Shown: positions 44,161 through 56,345, numbered from the stretch's first letter. The stretch: 64,000 bases of DNA from Bryopsis sp. KO-2023 (GCA_030272585.1 BSYQ01000006.1:1947001-2011000); one strand, 5' to 3'. The notes: generated from the letters alone by a model not told the origin. Made by a program: numbers and translations.

Positions 44161-46098
44161 CAAGAAGAATCTCAGAAATTAGGACATCTCTGAACGTTAC
44201 GGTTTCTTCTACCGCTCCTACAAGGAGGAGACGGCTGTTTAGGAAGTGGTCATCCTCGCGAGAAAAGCCCTCCTTTCCACCATTGTTGTGTTCGCACGAC
44301 CTCTCGGAGAGGATTTGCAGGGTGACACGGCGCTCTTCGTTATGTTCGTGTCGATTATCCTCCAGCCATAGGCGTAACCAGGATTTCAGGGAAGGGGGGC
44401 CACCAGTTTTTTGGGGGGGGGGCTCAATTTTTTTGAGGGGGTAAGGAACAGTTGGGTGGGGCATGGTGCTGTAGATTTTCAGGGGAATTTTTTTTTCCTT
44501 GCTGGAGCAAAGGAGCTCCTTGACTTTTTTTTGGGGGGGTGGGGGGTGGGCATAAAAATTCTAGGCCCCACATCTCATAGAACTTGTGTGTCGAAATGCA
44601 TCAATTTCACGTTCTCACTTCTCCTCAAACAAGGAAATAAAGGAAAAAGCGCCAATATTGAAGAACGTATCAAACGTATCTCGTTATGGTTTATCGAAAT
44701 TCTTCCCTTGATAATAAGCGTGTTTTTTTTTTTTTTTAATAAACAAATTGCCATTGTCAGGACATTCATTGTACCCCAGGTACGAGCGAAAACAAATAGC
44801 ACACATCAAAAATACCACTCTAACCAAACCACCAAATAATACCACTAAAATAATACAAAACAAGAAAGACCTATTAACCAAATAATAAGAAACCACAAGG
44901 GCTGGGTGGGGGGGAAGAGAAAGATGTTTGAATACCCCATAGTTGAGTACTAAAGACTCTAACCCACACCACCTAAACTATAGATTCTCGCCACCCTGGC
45001 GAACGATCTCCCACCCTCCCATCATTTCTTGAATTGCTCATAACGATCGTTATAGACATAACGAAGCAATACTTTTTCTTGGAAAAAGAGTATAAAACGT
45101 ATCGCTATTAAGAGATCAATCAATCAATCAATCAATCAATGATTACATGTTAGGAGCAGAGTGGCTCCTCAGGCAACGCTATTAAAAGATACGCGTAGCA
45201 ATGAAACACTGATCATGTGACACGGCCGCTGGCTACAAAACAAAATGCTATGACCACCAACAGGAAATCGCGTCCACACTGGTGGAAAAACTGTTTGCTT
45301 GTTTTCTTGCTTGCTTGCGGGTGGGACTTCGCGAAGGCCGTGGAGTTACGTCCTCATTTGGTGACGAGGCCAGCTCCTGTCCGTGGCTTCGGGAAATCAT
45401 ATCGCGCATCCTTGAACCCAGATAAATCAAATCATGATTACACACGAACCCAGGTAAAGCAGACAGGAAGGGATCAAACGAGGAACTCCTCGAGACGTGT
45501 TATTGGATATTACAAATGAAAAGTTCGGGTCTTGTCCGTCGTTCGGCGGTTTCTAGATCGACCTTTCTTTCGCAACGCAAAGTGGCTGATTGATTTCTGC
45601 ATGGCCCATGGGCCGATCTTGCGTGGGCTGAACAGCAGCGAACAAACAAACATCAGATTACAGCGAACGGAGAAACATTTCGGTTTGAGAACACTCGGAT
45701 CATGGAAGAGAGGGCTGATTCCCAACTGATCCCACAGCAGATTCTGCTGCAGGTGGTAGAGCCCAGATCCATGAGTGGCCCGAAGTGTTTTGGTTGTTTG
45801 TTTGATTGTGCGAAAAGGGTATTTTTGGTCCAGATATGTTGCTCTTTCTGGCCATGGGGGAAGGGTGCCCTCCGCTTCGGGATTGATTGAGTTCCTCCCT
45901 TTTTCGTCCGACCACCATCCACCCGCCTCCGTCAAGCCTCACCAAAGGGCGTTCTGGCCGTGGTTTGTCATTTTCGTAATCCTTATTTGATTGTTCGTGT
46001 GCAACTGTCAATCGAAGGGACTCGAGCTCGGGTCTGAGACTTCAAAAGCACAAGAAGCCCCAGTTCCTTCAACAAAAGACGCCCTCCAATGAAAAATC

Positions 46099-46259
46099 AT
46101 ACTTACCTGACCGGGGCTTGTTTCTGCTCACCCAGGGAAACGGTCTGTCTCTTCTGATCTCTTGGCACCAATAGATCGGTCGAGGCAGGGACCCCTTATG
46201 GGGTGCTCCCACGGTACTATTTTTGGTAGGCTGAGAAAGCGCTTGCGCTCCTCGGCACC
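46099..46259 (+). ncRNA. U1: U1 spliceosomal snRNA (unit 2)
   Basis: Identical by eye to 33740-33900, including the 5' ATACTTACCTG, Sm site and 3' stem-loop. The flanking sequence is equally conserved, as expected of a recent tandem duplication. Confidence 0.92.
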
Positions 46260-46365
46260 AAACAAAAAAATTGAACAGCCGCCACTTGAATGGCTTTCTG
46301 TTTTTCTTTAGTCCATCATTTCCTGAAACATCAGCAGGAATAAATTATATTTTCTTCATTATATC

Positions 46366-46506
46366 ATACTTTCAGTGATTGGATATAAGCGGTGCAGATG
46401 GTTCTGCTGTCGTGCTACCCTTTCGCCTTTTACTAAAGGATACCGAGGGCCATTTGCGAATGCAATCGCTCTGAATCATTATTTTTAAAAAGGTGTTATG
46501 CACCCA
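46366..46506 (+). ncRNA. U5: U5 spliceosomal snRNA (unit 2)
   Basis: Identical by eye to 34007-34147, with loop 1 CGCCTTTTACT. Confidence 0.88.
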
Positions 46507-48012
46507 AACTCTAATGTTCATTTCTTTCAATTTTTGTTATGTTTTTGTGTTGTGCTTGGTTTGCTTTCTTTTAAGTTCTTGGATTTTATTCTTTGCTTAT
46601 GTTTTTATTGTGATTCACCCGATATATAAAGGTAGTGGATCAAATAATATTTGCAACAAAAAAAATTGATGATTTTGGAGCAATGCAGAAAACATGCATC
46701 CATCGTGTGTTGCGGTTAGCAATAAACTCCATATCCACCTTTTTCTTCGTTCTTGTTAATTCTGTTTTTCAGACTGTGGAAAGGAATAATTTCTTAATTA
46801 TAATTCAGGTGGATAGTTGGTGTGCAGTTTGTAAAATTAACACTCTTGGCTCCCCCCCACACACACACAATTAATTCCAAATGCTCCCTCCTTCTACGGG
46901 TATTAATCCACCCGTGAATGAAATTGAACGCATAATCCCTCCACTTTCCTCTGTACACTTCCCCAAAAGCTACTCACAGTTTTCAAAAACGTTTTCACCA
47001 CCACCAGTTCCCTCTCCTTTTTTTTAGTTGAGGAGTTACAACTGAAACTCCTCAGAAACAAAAAAGGGGGAGGGGGGGGGGCAGTTTTTGAAGGAAAATC
47101 AATGGAACTTGTGGGAAACAGAAACATCTCAAACATCTTGGTATATACACCAACACAACGTTCATTTGCTTCTTTCATAAGGCAAAGCCTTTTAGCTGGA
47201 GGCGCCAGCTACACTTATATATATTATAAGAAACTGAACAAGATGGAGTCCGTTTCCCTCGTTTTATCCAGTCTCGCCTTCATGATCCGATCATGATCCG
47301 ATGATCGGGAACGTGGCAAACAGAGCAGAGCAGTAGTAACCGACAGCGCGAACGTCGGGATGTCTGTCGTGTTCATTGGAGCGGTGCTGATCTACTTTTT
47401 GTACATGTTGAAACAAATTTTTGATGCTGGGATGAAAGGGCTGGACAGATGGGTACGGAAAGTTCACCCTTCAACCACTGGGTCGTTTTCCTGCACACAG
47501 ACAATAGATAGAAGCCACAGTTTTTTTCTCGAAAGAAAAGAGAAAGGCAGATCTGCAACACCCATGTTTGTTTCAATGATCGCAGAAAAGCTGTGAACAC
47601 CGAAGTGGAGGAGCTGAAACCACAAGCTTTCAGAAATCTATCGGGCGATGGTTTTGATGCTCGTCTCAAAATCGAAAGCTCTCTCGCCTGTTGAAAACCA
47701 ACCCCCCCCTCCATTTCAATTCCTCGCTCGACGAATGCTGGGCAGTCGGAACAAGTCGAAAGACGGATCGATTGCCTTGTGCTCGGGGAACAATACGGTG
47801 TGGTGCTACTCCGGAGATGTGTGCGCCGACCCCAAATCCTTCAGCTCTGTCCACACATTCACGTTGTTCGACTTTTTCTGCATTCCCCATTCTCCAAAGT
47901 CGTTCTCGACGTCTCGCCGAAACAAACTGCTTCTGAGAAGGTGAGTCATCAAATGAAGTGGGTATTTAAGTGTCAACTCGCCGTAGGTCATCGCTCGTGT
48001 CCCCCTTCGCTT

Positions 48013-48043
48013 GGTTCAGAGGTTTAACGTGAATCTGTGTTAC
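48013..48043 (+). pseudogene. 5' part of the 65-nt tRNA-like element interrupted by Ty3
   Basis: The 31 bases up to GTTAC match 35654-35684; the remainder resumes after the Ty3 element at 56826-56864. Confidence 0.6.
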
Positions 48044-48223
48044 TGATATGAACCTCTGACTCACTAGTCCGTCCAGAAGTACAGCTGGACGGGGACGGTT
48101 CGAGATGTGAGATCTCGTACCGTCCCAGAGGCCATATAACGCGGCCTAGCCTTCCCACCACAGTTCTATCCTTTTTGCAGTTAACTCGTGTCTTCGGTCT
48201 GTGACCTCGAACCGTTCATATCA
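48044..48223 (+). repeat. 5' LTR of the Ty3 element
   Basis: 180 bp with perfect 11-bp terminal inverted repeats TGATATGAACC/GGTTCATATCA. A TATA-like CATATAACG lies in the middle (about 48133) and probably drives transcription. Confidence 0.95.
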
Positions 48224-48225
48224 AC

Positions 48226-48238
48226 TGGTTTCGGAGCC
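48226..48238 (+). other. Primer-binding site of the Ty3 element
   Basis: TGGTTTCGGAGCC begins two bases after the 5' LTR. The same 13-mer serves the compact element on the other strand. Confidence 0.8.
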
Positions 48239-48255
48239 TGACTTTCCCTACCCGT

Positions 48256-48456
48256 ATGAACGCGGCATCCCAAACGGACCAGAAGCCGGAAGAGTTTGGA
48301 TCAGCTTTGGCAGGGCCGTATTGGAAGACGGCAGTCTACAGACAGTACGCTTTCTGGACCTCTAACAAAGATTTCGACGACGCAGAAAGCACAGCCTCAA
48401 ACGACCCACAGGACGAACCGGCCAAGGACGACGAACCGGCCGAGAACGACGAATGA
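48256..48456 (+). CDS. Small ORF upstream of Ty3 gag
   Basis: 66 residues, starting at the first ATG after the primer-binding site. The N-terminal 45 residues include GPYWKTAVYRQYAFWTSNKD; the C-terminus is very acidic with a repeated [15 protein letters not shown] phrase. Its TGA overlaps the gag ATG as ATGA, in a different frame. That arrangement is compatible with termination-reinitiation or with a short leader protein. No family recognised. Confidence 0.4.
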   Translation: MNAASQTDQKPEEFGSALAGPYWKTAVYRQYAFWTSNKDFDDAESTASNDPQDEPAKDDEPAENDE

Positions 48457-50657
48457 ACCACGGGGAGTTGCAACCGTACCAGGTCGCTCAGGCCGAGGAT
48501 GGGTCTTCGGACGCCATGTCTCTCGCCACGGCCGAGGACGCGTTGCCCCACGGCAATATGTACGTCCAGCAGAACGTCCAGCACTTCAACAATATCCACC
48601 ACAACGTCCAGGTCGACGTGGAGCACCGGGTGGACGAGCGGCTCAACCAGATCCAGGTCGATGCAGGAGCCTGGGCCGAGAATACGCACGAAGGCCTGAA
48701 AGAAGCGCTCGACCAGATCAGATACGAGAACGCGGTCCTACAAGAAGAGGCCGAGCAGCGGCATCAAGCTCAGCTCGCGCAGCAACGGGCCGAGTTCAAC
48801 CAGCGCTTGGAAGATCAGCGCCGCGATCTGGGCCGGCTCACCACCGAGGCCGAACATCGACTCCATCTGTCCCAGCAACGTGCTGTGACCAAAGCCGAAG
48901 TCGAGGTACAACGTGCGGCGGCCAAAGCCGAACAAGATCTACGGGTCCTGGACGCAGTTACCGAGCGATTGGACCGGGAGTTGCTTTCTACCCGCACTGC
49001 GGTGGCCGAGGTGGACGAGAAGGTGAAGATGGACGACAAGAACCACGGCCAGAAGTTCGAAGAGCTGGTCGAGTTGTGGTCCAAGCAGGCTGTACCCGTA
49101 CCACCTCAAGCGAATGTTCCAGCCATGATGGCAGGGTCACAGACTCAGACTGTGAGCCCTCAAACAGGGACTACGGGGCAGCTGGACCAAGCCGTCCAAA
49201 TACCACCGTTCACGTCCCAAGGACCACCCGTCGCACCAGTACCACTTATCGCACCACAACCCGCACCACGACCCGTTATACCAGTTCCCGGACCATCGAG
49301 ACCACCCATCGTACCAGCACCAGGACCACCACGACCACGCGCTCCACCTGTACCGAGGCCAGCCCCAAGACCATTGAACCTCGGAGGAACGCCGTCACAG
49401 CCAGTTCCCGTGCCAGTTCCCCAACCGTCACTGCAGCCGGTCCCGTTGAACTCCGCGGCCCAAGATCCATTCGCAGCAATGGGTTCGTATGCGTCCGTAG
49501 GCCAACAGGACCCGTCAGCCAGGCGACGAGGGAACCGCGGACAAGGAGCCGGCGCTCCAGGAGGAGGAGGCGGGGGCGGCGATGATCCGAACGATGACTA
49601 TGGAGGCTTCGGACCACCACACGGTTCAGGAGGTGGCAGTGGACCACCAGGTGGACCAGGGGGTGGCGGCGGTCCACCAGGGGGACCGGGCGATGGGGGA
49701 ATTCCACCTCATCTTCCTATTCCACATGGGGGACCAGGTGATCCGGACGGCGACGATGGTGATGATGATGGCGATGGTGGACCAAATCGACGCCGTGACC
49801 GCGGTGTTGGTCAGGTGTTACGTCAGCTGAAGCTTCAGATGCCGAAGCCATTCTCAGGCGACCAGGACGTCGGACCAACTGAGTGGCTACTCCTGATGGC
49901 GCGTTGGCTTCGCGCACACGACATCGAGGAACACCACTGGCTACGCGTACTCAGTGCGCACACCAGCGGAGCCGCGAGTCGATGGATGAACCTTCAGGAG
50001 TTGCGACTCGCTGAGGGACGACGTGCGCCCTTTCAGAACTGGAACGCGTGGGCCGCTGAGCTCAGGCGTCAGTTCGAACCAACCACGGTCCAGGAACGCG
50101 CTCGCACGGAGTTACGTACCGTACGTCAGTCTGGTACGGTACACGATTATGTGCGGCGTTTCCAGGGCATATGCTTCAGGATACCCGAGATGACGGAGGC
50201 CGAGCAATTCTCTGCTTTCGTCAACGGTCTCCGTGAACCAATCCGGACCCAGGTGGCTGGACACGTACGACATTCCGTGGCCGACGCTGTGGAAATGGCC
50301 GAACGCCTTGACGGCGTCCGAGCACTTCACCCCCAAGGGCACAATCCTGGTCATGGACGCAGATGGGGCCGACGACCAGGCGCCAATCATCCTCGTGGAC
50401 ACGGTGGCCAAAACCGAGATCGTGTGAATGCTCTCGGTGCAGGACGCGGATTCCAACGAGGACGGGGACGTGGAGGCGGACGATTTGGAGGCGGACGATT
50501 TGGTGGCGGACGAGGTGGCGGTGGACGATTTGGAGGACGAAACAATGGGCAGCAACAAGGGCGAAATCGTACCATACAGTGTTTTTTGTGCAATCAACGC
50601 GGACATGGGATCAGGGAGTGTCCCAAATATGACGCCGCGAAGAAGGCGATAAACTGA
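48453..50657 (+). CDS. Gag of the Ty3 element
   Basis: 734 residues. Residues 60-200 are a coiled-coil-like, Gln/Glu-rich segment. Residues 210-450 are Pro-rich then Gly/Asp-rich. Residues 460-610 form a retrotransposon capsid domain, with [30 protein letters not shown] and LRRQFEP. An RGG/Gly-Arg-rich stretch (about 650-705) precedes one zinc knuckle, [14 protein letters not shown] (C-x2-C-x4-H-x4-C), near the C-terminus. It packages and encapsidates the RNA. The N-terminal coiled coil makes it longer than most Ty3 Gags. The TGA at 50655 is followed at once by an 11-bp hairpin. Confidence 0.9.
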   Translation: MNHGELQPYQVAQAEDGSSDAMSLATAEDALPHGNMYVQQNVQHFNNIHHNVQVDVEHRVDERLNQIQVDAGAWAENTHEGLKEALDQIRYENAVLQEEAEQRHQAQLAQQRAEFNQRLEDQRRDLGRLTTEAEHRLHLSQQRAVTKAEVEVQRAAAKAEQDLRVLDAVTERLDRELLSTRTAVAEVDEKVKMDDKNHGQKFEELVELWSKQAVPVPPQANVPAMMAGSQTQTVSPQTGTTGQLDQAVQIPPFTSQGPPVAPVPLIAPQPAPRPVIPVPGPSRPPIVPAPGPPRPRAPPVPRPAPRPLNLGGTPSQPVPVPVPQPSLQPVPLNSAAQDPFAAMGSYASVGQQDPSARRRGNRGQGAGAPGGGGGGGDDPNDDYGGFGPPHGSGGGSGPPGGPGGGGGPPGGPGDGGIPPHLPIPHGGPGDPDGDDGDDDGDGGPNRRRDRGVGQVLRQLKLQMPKPFSGDQDVGPTEWLLLMARWLRAHDIEEHHWLRVLSAHTSGAASRWMNLQELRLAEGRRAPFQNWNAWAAELRRQFEPTTVQERARTELRTVRQSGTVHDYVRRFQGICFRIPEMTEAEQFSAFVNGLREPIRTQVAGHVRHSVADAVEMAERLDGVRALHPQGHNPGHGRRWGRRPGANHPRGHGGQNRDRVNALGAGRGFQRGRGRGGGRFGGGRFGGGRGGGGRFGGRNNGQQQGRNRTIQCFLCNQRGHGIRECPKYDAAKKAIN

Positions 50658-50691
50658 CCGTCCGGGACGCTGCATCGTCAGTCCCGGACGG
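50658..50691 (+). promoter_or_regulatory. Gag-pol junction stem-loop
   Basis: CCGTCCGGGAC (50658-50668) pairs perfectly with GTCCCGGACGG (50681-50691) around a 12-nt loop, starting on the base after the gag stop codon. The pol frame is already open from 50633 and is in -1 relative to gag, so the overlap 50633-50657 is where a frameshift would occur. No canonical slippery heptamer is visible there. Confidence 0.6.
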
Positions 50692-50767
50692 ACGATACGA
50701 CGATGCAAGCGGGACGGCAGGAGGGGACCAGGGAATAAGGCAAAGATATGGGAGTAAGCAAACAAAT

Positions 50768-53700
50768 ATGGACCATGAGGAACGACAAGACGATGACAAT
50801 GATGAGTTAGACTTCGAGCAGCCAGAATGTCCCACAGGGACGCGGCAGAGACGAGCATGGACGCCGTCCGACTCCGAAGTACCGCCAATGGCGACAGAAG
50901 TTGCTGCAGGCGAAGCGGACACGAGTGCACACCTGCAGACGTCTTCAAGTGGCGAGCAGGACGTATCCGATAGCGAAAATGGAATGGAACCCCATGACGA
51001 TACGTCAACTGGGGACGAGGGACGATCCGTACAGGACGACAATTTTGACTTTATGGGTCGAGCAGCCTGTGACGGACCCCAAGGGCGATTTACTGGGTTT
51101 GAGATCAAAATCAAAATAGGAGGGAGTCCACTAATCGCGTATGTGGACTCCGGCAGTTGGGAAAATTATGTAAGTGGACGAGTTCAAGCGGAGCTGGATC
51201 TCAAGATGGACGGAGCCAATACCAAACGACTCGTGATGGCGGACGGGACGGAGCGGCGTACGCTGGGACGCATTACGGGGGCGAAGTTCCGGAGTGGCGA
51301 AACGCAGTTCCGCTCGGACTTCGATGTCTTCCCGAACATGGCGTACGACGTCATTCTTGGCCTTCCCTGGCTAGTAGCAGAGAACCCCACACTGGACTTC
51401 CGACATCGTACCATCAGCGTCAAGCGCGGACAAGCCACCCTCACACTTCCGCTGAAATTTTCAGTGCGGCCCAAGCCGGCACAGGTGTTGAGTGTGGGAA
51501 CCGCCATACCCACTTCGTCATCACTCATTCTACGAGATATGCAGCGAGGCGAATGTGAAGCCGTAATGGTGGTAGTCAACGATGTCGACGATGAAGATGA
51601 TGCTAACCAGCCCGGACCAGAGCCCAAAGCAACCAGTACCAAGAAAGACGTTCATGACAGCGATGATGTGGCCAAAGTTTTACGCCCGGACCAGCCGGAC
51701 GGGATCCAGCGACTCCTCAACATGTACCGACGAGTCTTCGCGTCCGACTTGCCAAAAGGCACGCCGCCGATAAGAAACGGGCACGAATTCGAGATTGAAC
51801 TCGAACCAGGGACGAAGCCGATATTTCGACCGATGTACAAACTCTCGCCAGCGGAACTGGCGGAAGTGAAGAAGCAGACCGAGTACATGCTCGACCGAGA
51901 AATTATCCGGCCGTCGAAGAGCCCCTGGGGAGCCCCCATCTTATTTGCGGCCAAGAAGGACGGGGGGTTGCGGTTCTGCATCGATTACCGATGGCTGAAC
52001 CAAAAGACCGTGAAGAACCGCTACCCCCTGCCCTTGCCGGACGAGTTGCTCGACAGGTTCCAAGGCGCACGGGTGTTTAGTCGACTCGACCTCCGTTCGG
52101 GTTACTGGCAGATGCCAATCCGAACGGAGGACCAACCAAAAACTGCGTTTCGAACGCGGTACGGGCATTACGAATATAAGGTAGTCCCGTTCGGGTTGAC
52201 AAACGCTCCGCCCCAGTTTATGTCGATGATAAACGACATATTCCGGGACTTCCATGACCAGTTCCTCGTCGTGTTCCTGGACGACCTAGTCGTTTATTCG
52301 AAAACGATGGAAGAACACGAGGAGCATCTGAGACTCGTCCTGGAGAAGCTGCGGGAGCATGGACTGTTTGCGAAAGCGTCCAAGTGCGCGTTCGCTGTGT
52401 CCGAGTTGGACTTCGTAGGGCACTGGGTCACTGCAAATGGCATTTCGCCGCATCGCAGTAAGACCTCCGCGGTCCGCGACTGGCAGCCGTTACAGAACGT
52501 GGCAGAAGTCAGGAGCTTCCTCGGCCTGGTATCCTACTACAGGCGTTTTATTCGGGAATACGCACGCATCGCGGCCCCGATTCAGATGTTGGTCAAGAAG
52601 GACGTCGCATGGCAATGGGGTCCTCCTCAGCAGCAGGCGTTCGAGGAACTGAAGATGAAGCTCACCTCGGCCCCAGTTCTGAGGATCCCGGACCCAGCCA
52701 AGGCGTACACGGTCGTCACGGACGCGTCGGACATCGCGTTGGGTGCGACATTGATGCAGGAGGGGGACGACGGCCTCCAGCCAGTTGCTTTTCTCAGTCG
52801 CGGCCTCAACCCGGCCGAGAAGAAGTACTCGGCTTACGAGCGCGAACTACTCGGGATCTCGTACGCCCTGGCTCAGTGGCGTCACTATCTCGAGGGCGCT
52901 CCAGGAGGGGTCACCGTCCTCACGGACCATCAGCCGGCTACCCACTTTCTCCAGCAGAAGGTGTTGTCTCGTACCCAGACACGGTGGCTCAAGTATTTCC
53001 AGTCCATCATGCCAGTCATCAAGTACATCCCAGGACGAAGTAATGTGGTCGCGGACGCGCTTTCCAGGCGCACCCACATCTCGGCAATTTCGGAGGCCAA
53101 AATCTCGCCCGGGGAGGCTCAAGCTTGGCAGGATGCACTGGCGGAAGACCCTATTCTGAGCTCTATTCGTACCAAACTGCAGGCTGGTGGATCCGTTTCT
53201 GATTATTCCCTTAGTCAGGACGGGTTGCTTCTCTACACCAGTCCGAACCCAGGAGCACTACCAAAGGTGGTGGTGCCACGAACGAAACGCCAGGTGATTC
53301 TACACGATCACCACGACATACCAATGGCCGGTCACCCTGGGGTGGCTCGTACGGCCGACTTGGTGAGCCGAAAGTACTGGTGGCGCGGATGGAGAAGGGC
53401 CGTGGACCATTACGTTCGAACATGCAGCACGTGCCAGGTGATGAAGACGGACAACGCCAAGGCGAAGGGGTTGCTGAACCCATTGCCCGTCCCCACCTAC
53501 AAGTGGGAACAGGTCACCACGGACCTCATGACGGACCTTCCAGAGTCCCAGGGGTTCACGGCCGTGGCTGTATTCGTCGATAGGCTCACGAAGTTCTGCA
53601 AGTTCGTCCCGTGTTCCAAGGAAGTGACGGCCCAAGGATACGCTGACATGTTCTTCAAACATGTGTTCCCCACGTTCGGAATACCGAGCGTGATCATCTC

Positions 53701-54598
53701 GGACCGAGACCCGAGGTTCACCAGCCAGTTCTGGAAGGAGCTGTTCCGGTTGCTTGGGTCCTCGTTGAAGATGTCAACAGCGTTCCATCCTCAGACTGAC
53801 GGACAGTCCGAGGTTACAATCCGGACCTTGGAGAACTTTCTACGTCCCTACGTGGAAGCAAGGCCGGACGGGTGGGCGAAACTACTGAACACGGCCGAGT
53901 TCGCAGCTAACAACGCTACGAACGCTTCGACTGGCTATTCGCCGTTCTACCTCATGTACGGCCAGCACCCTCGTGCCCTCGAGGTGTACCGTCCGAAGTC
54001 GATTGTGGAAGCGGCGGACGCAATGGTGGCGCGAATGGATGAGGAGATGAACGAAGCGAAGAAGAACTACAAACTGGCCCAGGACCGCATGGCAGAGAAC
54101 GCGAACAGGAAGCGCAGACATGTCGAGTTCCAAGTCGGCCAGGAAGTCTGTCTTCGTTCATCACACATCCCACTGGCGATTACAAAGCACCTGCCCTCGA
54201 AGATTCGAAGAAAGTATGTGGGGCCATTCAAGATCGAGAAGGTGATCTCTCCGGTGGCTTATCGTTTGACGCTACCGAGTACATGGCGCCTGCATCCCAC
54301 GTTCCACATCTCAAAGCTGAAGGAGTTCCGTCGTTCGTCCGAGTTCGTACGTGACGTCGAACCAGGACCAGTACTCACGGACGAGTTAACGGGACAGCTT
54401 GAGTACGAGGTGGAGAGCATACTTCGATCAAAGGGAACGGGCAAGCGGAAGAGGTACCTCGTACTATGGAAGGGGTACCCACTACATGAGGCGACGTGGG
54501 AGCCAGAGGAGAACTTCACGAGTGCGGCTGACCTACTGGCCGACTTCATCGTCAAGGAGGCTCGTACGCGACGCACGCGTGGTCGTAACCGTACCTGA
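50768..54598 (+). CDS. Pol of the Ty3 element: protease, RT, RNase H, integrase, chromodomain
   Basis: 1276 residues from this ATG; the frame is open from 50633. Protease at about residues 115-215 (AYVDSGS, a DSG variant of the DTG motif, then VILGLPWL). RT at about 350-560 ([47 protein letters not shown]). RNase H at about 645-765 ([26 protein letters not shown]). Integrase has an HHCC zinc domain (about 840-885) and DDE triad residues in [17 protein letters not shown] and [14 protein letters not shown]-type module ([10 protein letters not shown], about 1150) and a C-terminal chromodomain ([26 protein letters not shown], about 1213-1265) follow. Chromodomains of such elements bind methylated histone H3 and steer integration into heterochromatin. 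Confidence 0.97.
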   Translation: MDHEERQDDDNDELDFEQPECPTGTRQRRAWTPSDSEVPPMATEVAAGEADTSAHLQTSSSGEQDVSDSENGMEPHDDTSTGDEGRSVQDDNFDFMGRAACDGPQGRFTGFEIKIKIGGSPLIAYVDSGSWENYVSGRVQAELDLKMDGANTKRLVMADGTERRTLGRITGAKFRSGETQFRSDFDVFPNMAYDVILGLPWLVAENPTLDFRHRTISVKRGQATLTLPLKFSVRPKPAQVLSVGTAIPTSSSLILRDMQRGECEAVMVVVNDVDDEDDANQPGPEPKATSTKKDVHDSDDVAKVLRPDQPDGIQRLLNMYRRVFASDLPKGTPPIRNGHEFEIELEPGTKPIFRPMYKLSPAELAEVKKQTEYMLDREIIRPSKSPWGAPILFAAKKDGGLRFCIDYRWLNQKTVKNRYPLPLPDELLDRFQGARVFSRLDLRSGYWQMPIRTEDQPKTAFRTRYGHYEYKVVPFGLTNAPPQFMSMINDIFRDFHDQFLVVFLDDLVVYSKTMEEHEEHLRLVLEKLREHGLFAKASKCAFAVSELDFVGHWVTANGISPHRSKTSAVRDWQPLQNVAEVRSFLGLVSYYRRFIREYARIAAPIQMLVKKDVAWQWGPPQQQAFEELKMKLTSAPVLRIPDPAKAYTVVTDASDIALGATLMQEGDDGLQPVAFLSRGLNPAEKKYSAYERELLGISYALAQWRHYLEGAPGGVTVLTDHQPATHFLQQKVLSRTQTRWLKYFQSIMPVIKYIPGRSNVVADALSRRTHISAISEAKISPGEAQAWQDALAEDPILSSIRTKLQAGGSVSDYSLSQDGLLLYTSPNPGALPKVVVPRTKRQVILHDHHDIPMAGHPGVARTADLVSRKYWWRGWRRAVDHYVRTCSTCQVMKTDNAKAKGLLNPLPVPTYKWEQVTTDLMTDLPESQGFTAVAVFVDRLTKFCKFVPCSKEVTAQGYADMFFKHVFPTFGIPSVIISDRDPRFTSQFWKELFRLLGSSLKMSTAFHPQTDGQSEVTIRTLENFLRPYVEARPDGWAKLLNTAEFAANNATNASTGYSPFYLMYGQHPRALEVYRPKSIVEAADAMVARMDEEMNEAKKNYKLAQDRMAENANRKRRHVEFQVGQEVCLRSSHIPLAITKHLPSKIRRKYVGPFKIEKVISPVAYRLTLPSTWRLHPTFHISKLKEFRRSSEFVRDVEPGPVLTDELTGQLEYEVESILRSKGTGKRKRYLVLWKGYPLHEATWEPEENFTSAADLLADFIVKEARTRRTRGRNRT

Positions 54599-54830
54599 AG
54601 CAGCGATACCCGTACGAGGAGGGTGGAGACGGATTGAGTGCAAAGTCAGCTCGTCCCAGTGAATGGCCGGTATGGGACGGAACGAGTTCACTGCCACGAG
54701 TCTGACGAGGTGTCTCCAGCTCGTACGAACTGTCATGGACGGACGACACGTCAAGACGTACCGTGAGGTGACGTATGCGAAAGTAAGGGAATAAGAGAAG
54801 GGTAACCGGGGAGGTTACCTACCAGCACTT
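54599..54830 (+). other. Pol to ORF3 spacer
   Basis: About 230 nt without an obvious internal promoter or intron. How ORF3 is expressed is not evident from the sequence. Confidence 0.4.
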
Positions 54831-56345
54831 TTGTTATCAACCGGTACCAGATCGGAGCGCCAAAGGAAAATAGGAAGGAAAGGGAGAAGGCTTGTTCGGA
54901 CCAGAATCACACCAAAGATGGCGACCTTCCTGGAAATGGCCCAGAATATGCAGACGGAGAAGGAGGAGTTGGAACGCAAGTTGGCGGAGGAAACTGCGAG
55001 GGCGGAATCAGCGGAGAAAAAGATCACGGAATTGGAAGCCGAGTTGGCGAAGGTTAAAGCGGACAAGACGGTCGACGAGCTGAAAACCGAGCTGGAAAAG
55101 ATCAAAGGAGAAAAAGATGTGGCCGAGACGGAATTGGAAACGGTCAAGCGTCAGCTCGAGGGCGCAAAGAAGGAAGCGGAACTGGCGAGTATGTTGCAAC
55201 GCGGTGCGCTCGACAGGGAAAACCGAGAGAAGAAATTGAGACAGTCCGACGCGAAGGAAGCCCAGGACAGGCTCAAACTCGTGGTACAAGCCGCAGCCGA
55301 GGTGGATAACCAGCGTGTGGCCAGCATTCGCCACACCCTCGAGGAGGCTTGGACCAGCATCGACGCGACCCTCACCACAGGCGCCGATGCCCTCTCGGTC
55401 GGACGACCTGCGCAGGAAGCTTCCGAGGTTGCGCCGACGGTTCCACCGTCCCAGCCATTGCAACCTAGTGGCGACGGGACGAACGAGGGATCTCTTCTGT
55501 CACCAACGGAACTCTCTGGCTTCCTGGCTACTCCGCGCATCCTTCCACCACCCGAGACCACCACCAAGCCACGTCCAGTGACGCCAGTACCTCGTCCCGA
55601 CACATGCGCCAGCAGTGAGGACGAGGGACCACCAGCGGTGTTGGGACAGCCACTTCCAGTGACGTCTCCAGTTCCAAACCGTCCCAGGACAAAGCGCAAT
55701 CGCATCGTGGACCCCCGCAGACTACGCCATGGGAAGTTCGTCATGCCAGTCCCAGTGGCTACCGAGACGGTCATCCAGGACGAAAGTGGGGGAACGTCCA
55801 TCGACACGACTTCCGCGCCACAACCGGCGAATACTCCAAAGGCGACTCCAAGCACCCCAACGGCGACCACGACGACCCGGACTCCAACCCAGGTTACTGG
55901 AGGACCAGCGGATGGGGGAGGCATCCCCATATGTCCTGCGTGCTCGGCCACGGGGAGGCCGGTGAGGGAGCTTTACGACCGAGTAATCGGTTGTGGGAAG
56001 CACCTCACGTGCCTTTCCCATAACGCCGGCCTCCGCCTGGCCGCGCGCGCCGTACGATTCCACCGTCAGGACGGGTTTTTCCCGGAACCGGAGGATATCC
56101 TTCAGGACTCGCGTACCCCGATGCTTGGGGACGACGTCGCTTTGGTGCCTGGCTTGGACGAACCATTTCCCGCGAGCGAGTGTCCGGCCTGCTACAAACG
56201 CGAGCTCGGTACGGAGTGGACTGGCCGTTTAAAGGATATCATAAACGGCTATGGGAAAATGTATTACGATCGCACCGGCCTCGAACCCCCTCACGTTCCT
56301 AAAGGGGGGTCGCGCAAAAGACGCGCACAGGGGGCACCGGAGTGA
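54831..56345 (+). CDS. Third ORF of the Ty3 element: coiled coil plus RING-like Cys/His domain
   Basis: 504 residues from 54831; a better start may be the ATG at 54918 (MATFLEMAQNM). An intact frame sits between pol and the 3' LTR, where retroviruses carry env, but there is no signal peptide or membrane segment. Residues 40-180 are Glu/Lys-rich coiled coil, 210-360 Pro/Thr-rich and probably disordered. The C-terminus has CPAC, then CGKHLTC with a following LSH, then CPAC about 60 residues later. That gives eight possible ligands in the order C C C H C H C C, similar to RING-type cross-brace zinc domains. The end is basic (SRKRRAQ). Possible roles are a chaperone of the particle or an E3-like factor; both are inference. 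Confidence 0.75.
   Translation: MLSTGTRSERQRKIGRKGRRLVRTRITPKMATFLEMAQNMQTEKEELERKLAEETARAESAEKKITELEAELAKVKADKTVDELKTELEKIKGEKDVAETELETVKRQLEGAKKEAELASMLQRGALDRENREKKLRQSDAKEAQDRLKLVVQAAAEVDNQRVASIRHTLEEAWTSIDATLTTGADALSVGRPAQEASEVAPTVPPSQPLQPSGDGTNEGSLLSPTELSGFLATPRILPPPETTTKPRPVTPVPRPDTCASSEDEGPPAVLGQPLPVTSPVPNRPRTKRNRIVDPRRLRHGKFVMPVPVATETVIQDESGGTSIDTTSAPQPANTPKATPSTPTATTTTRTPTQVTGGPADGGGIPICPACSATGRPVRELYDRVIGCGKHLTCLSHNAGLRLAARAVRFHRQDGFFPEPEDILQDSRTPMLGDDVALVPGLDEPFPASECPACYKRELGTEWTGRLKDIINGYGKMYYDRTGLEPPHVPKGGSRKRRAQGAPE

Noticed and set aside
48296..49585. 429-codon Arg/Thr-rich ORF in the Ty3 element
   Set aside because: Out of frame with gag and without a domain; arises from the repeated codon pattern of the Pro-rich gag region.
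54831..56345. Envelope protein
   Set aside because: Position fits, but no signal peptide, transmembrane helix or glycoprotein pattern is present.
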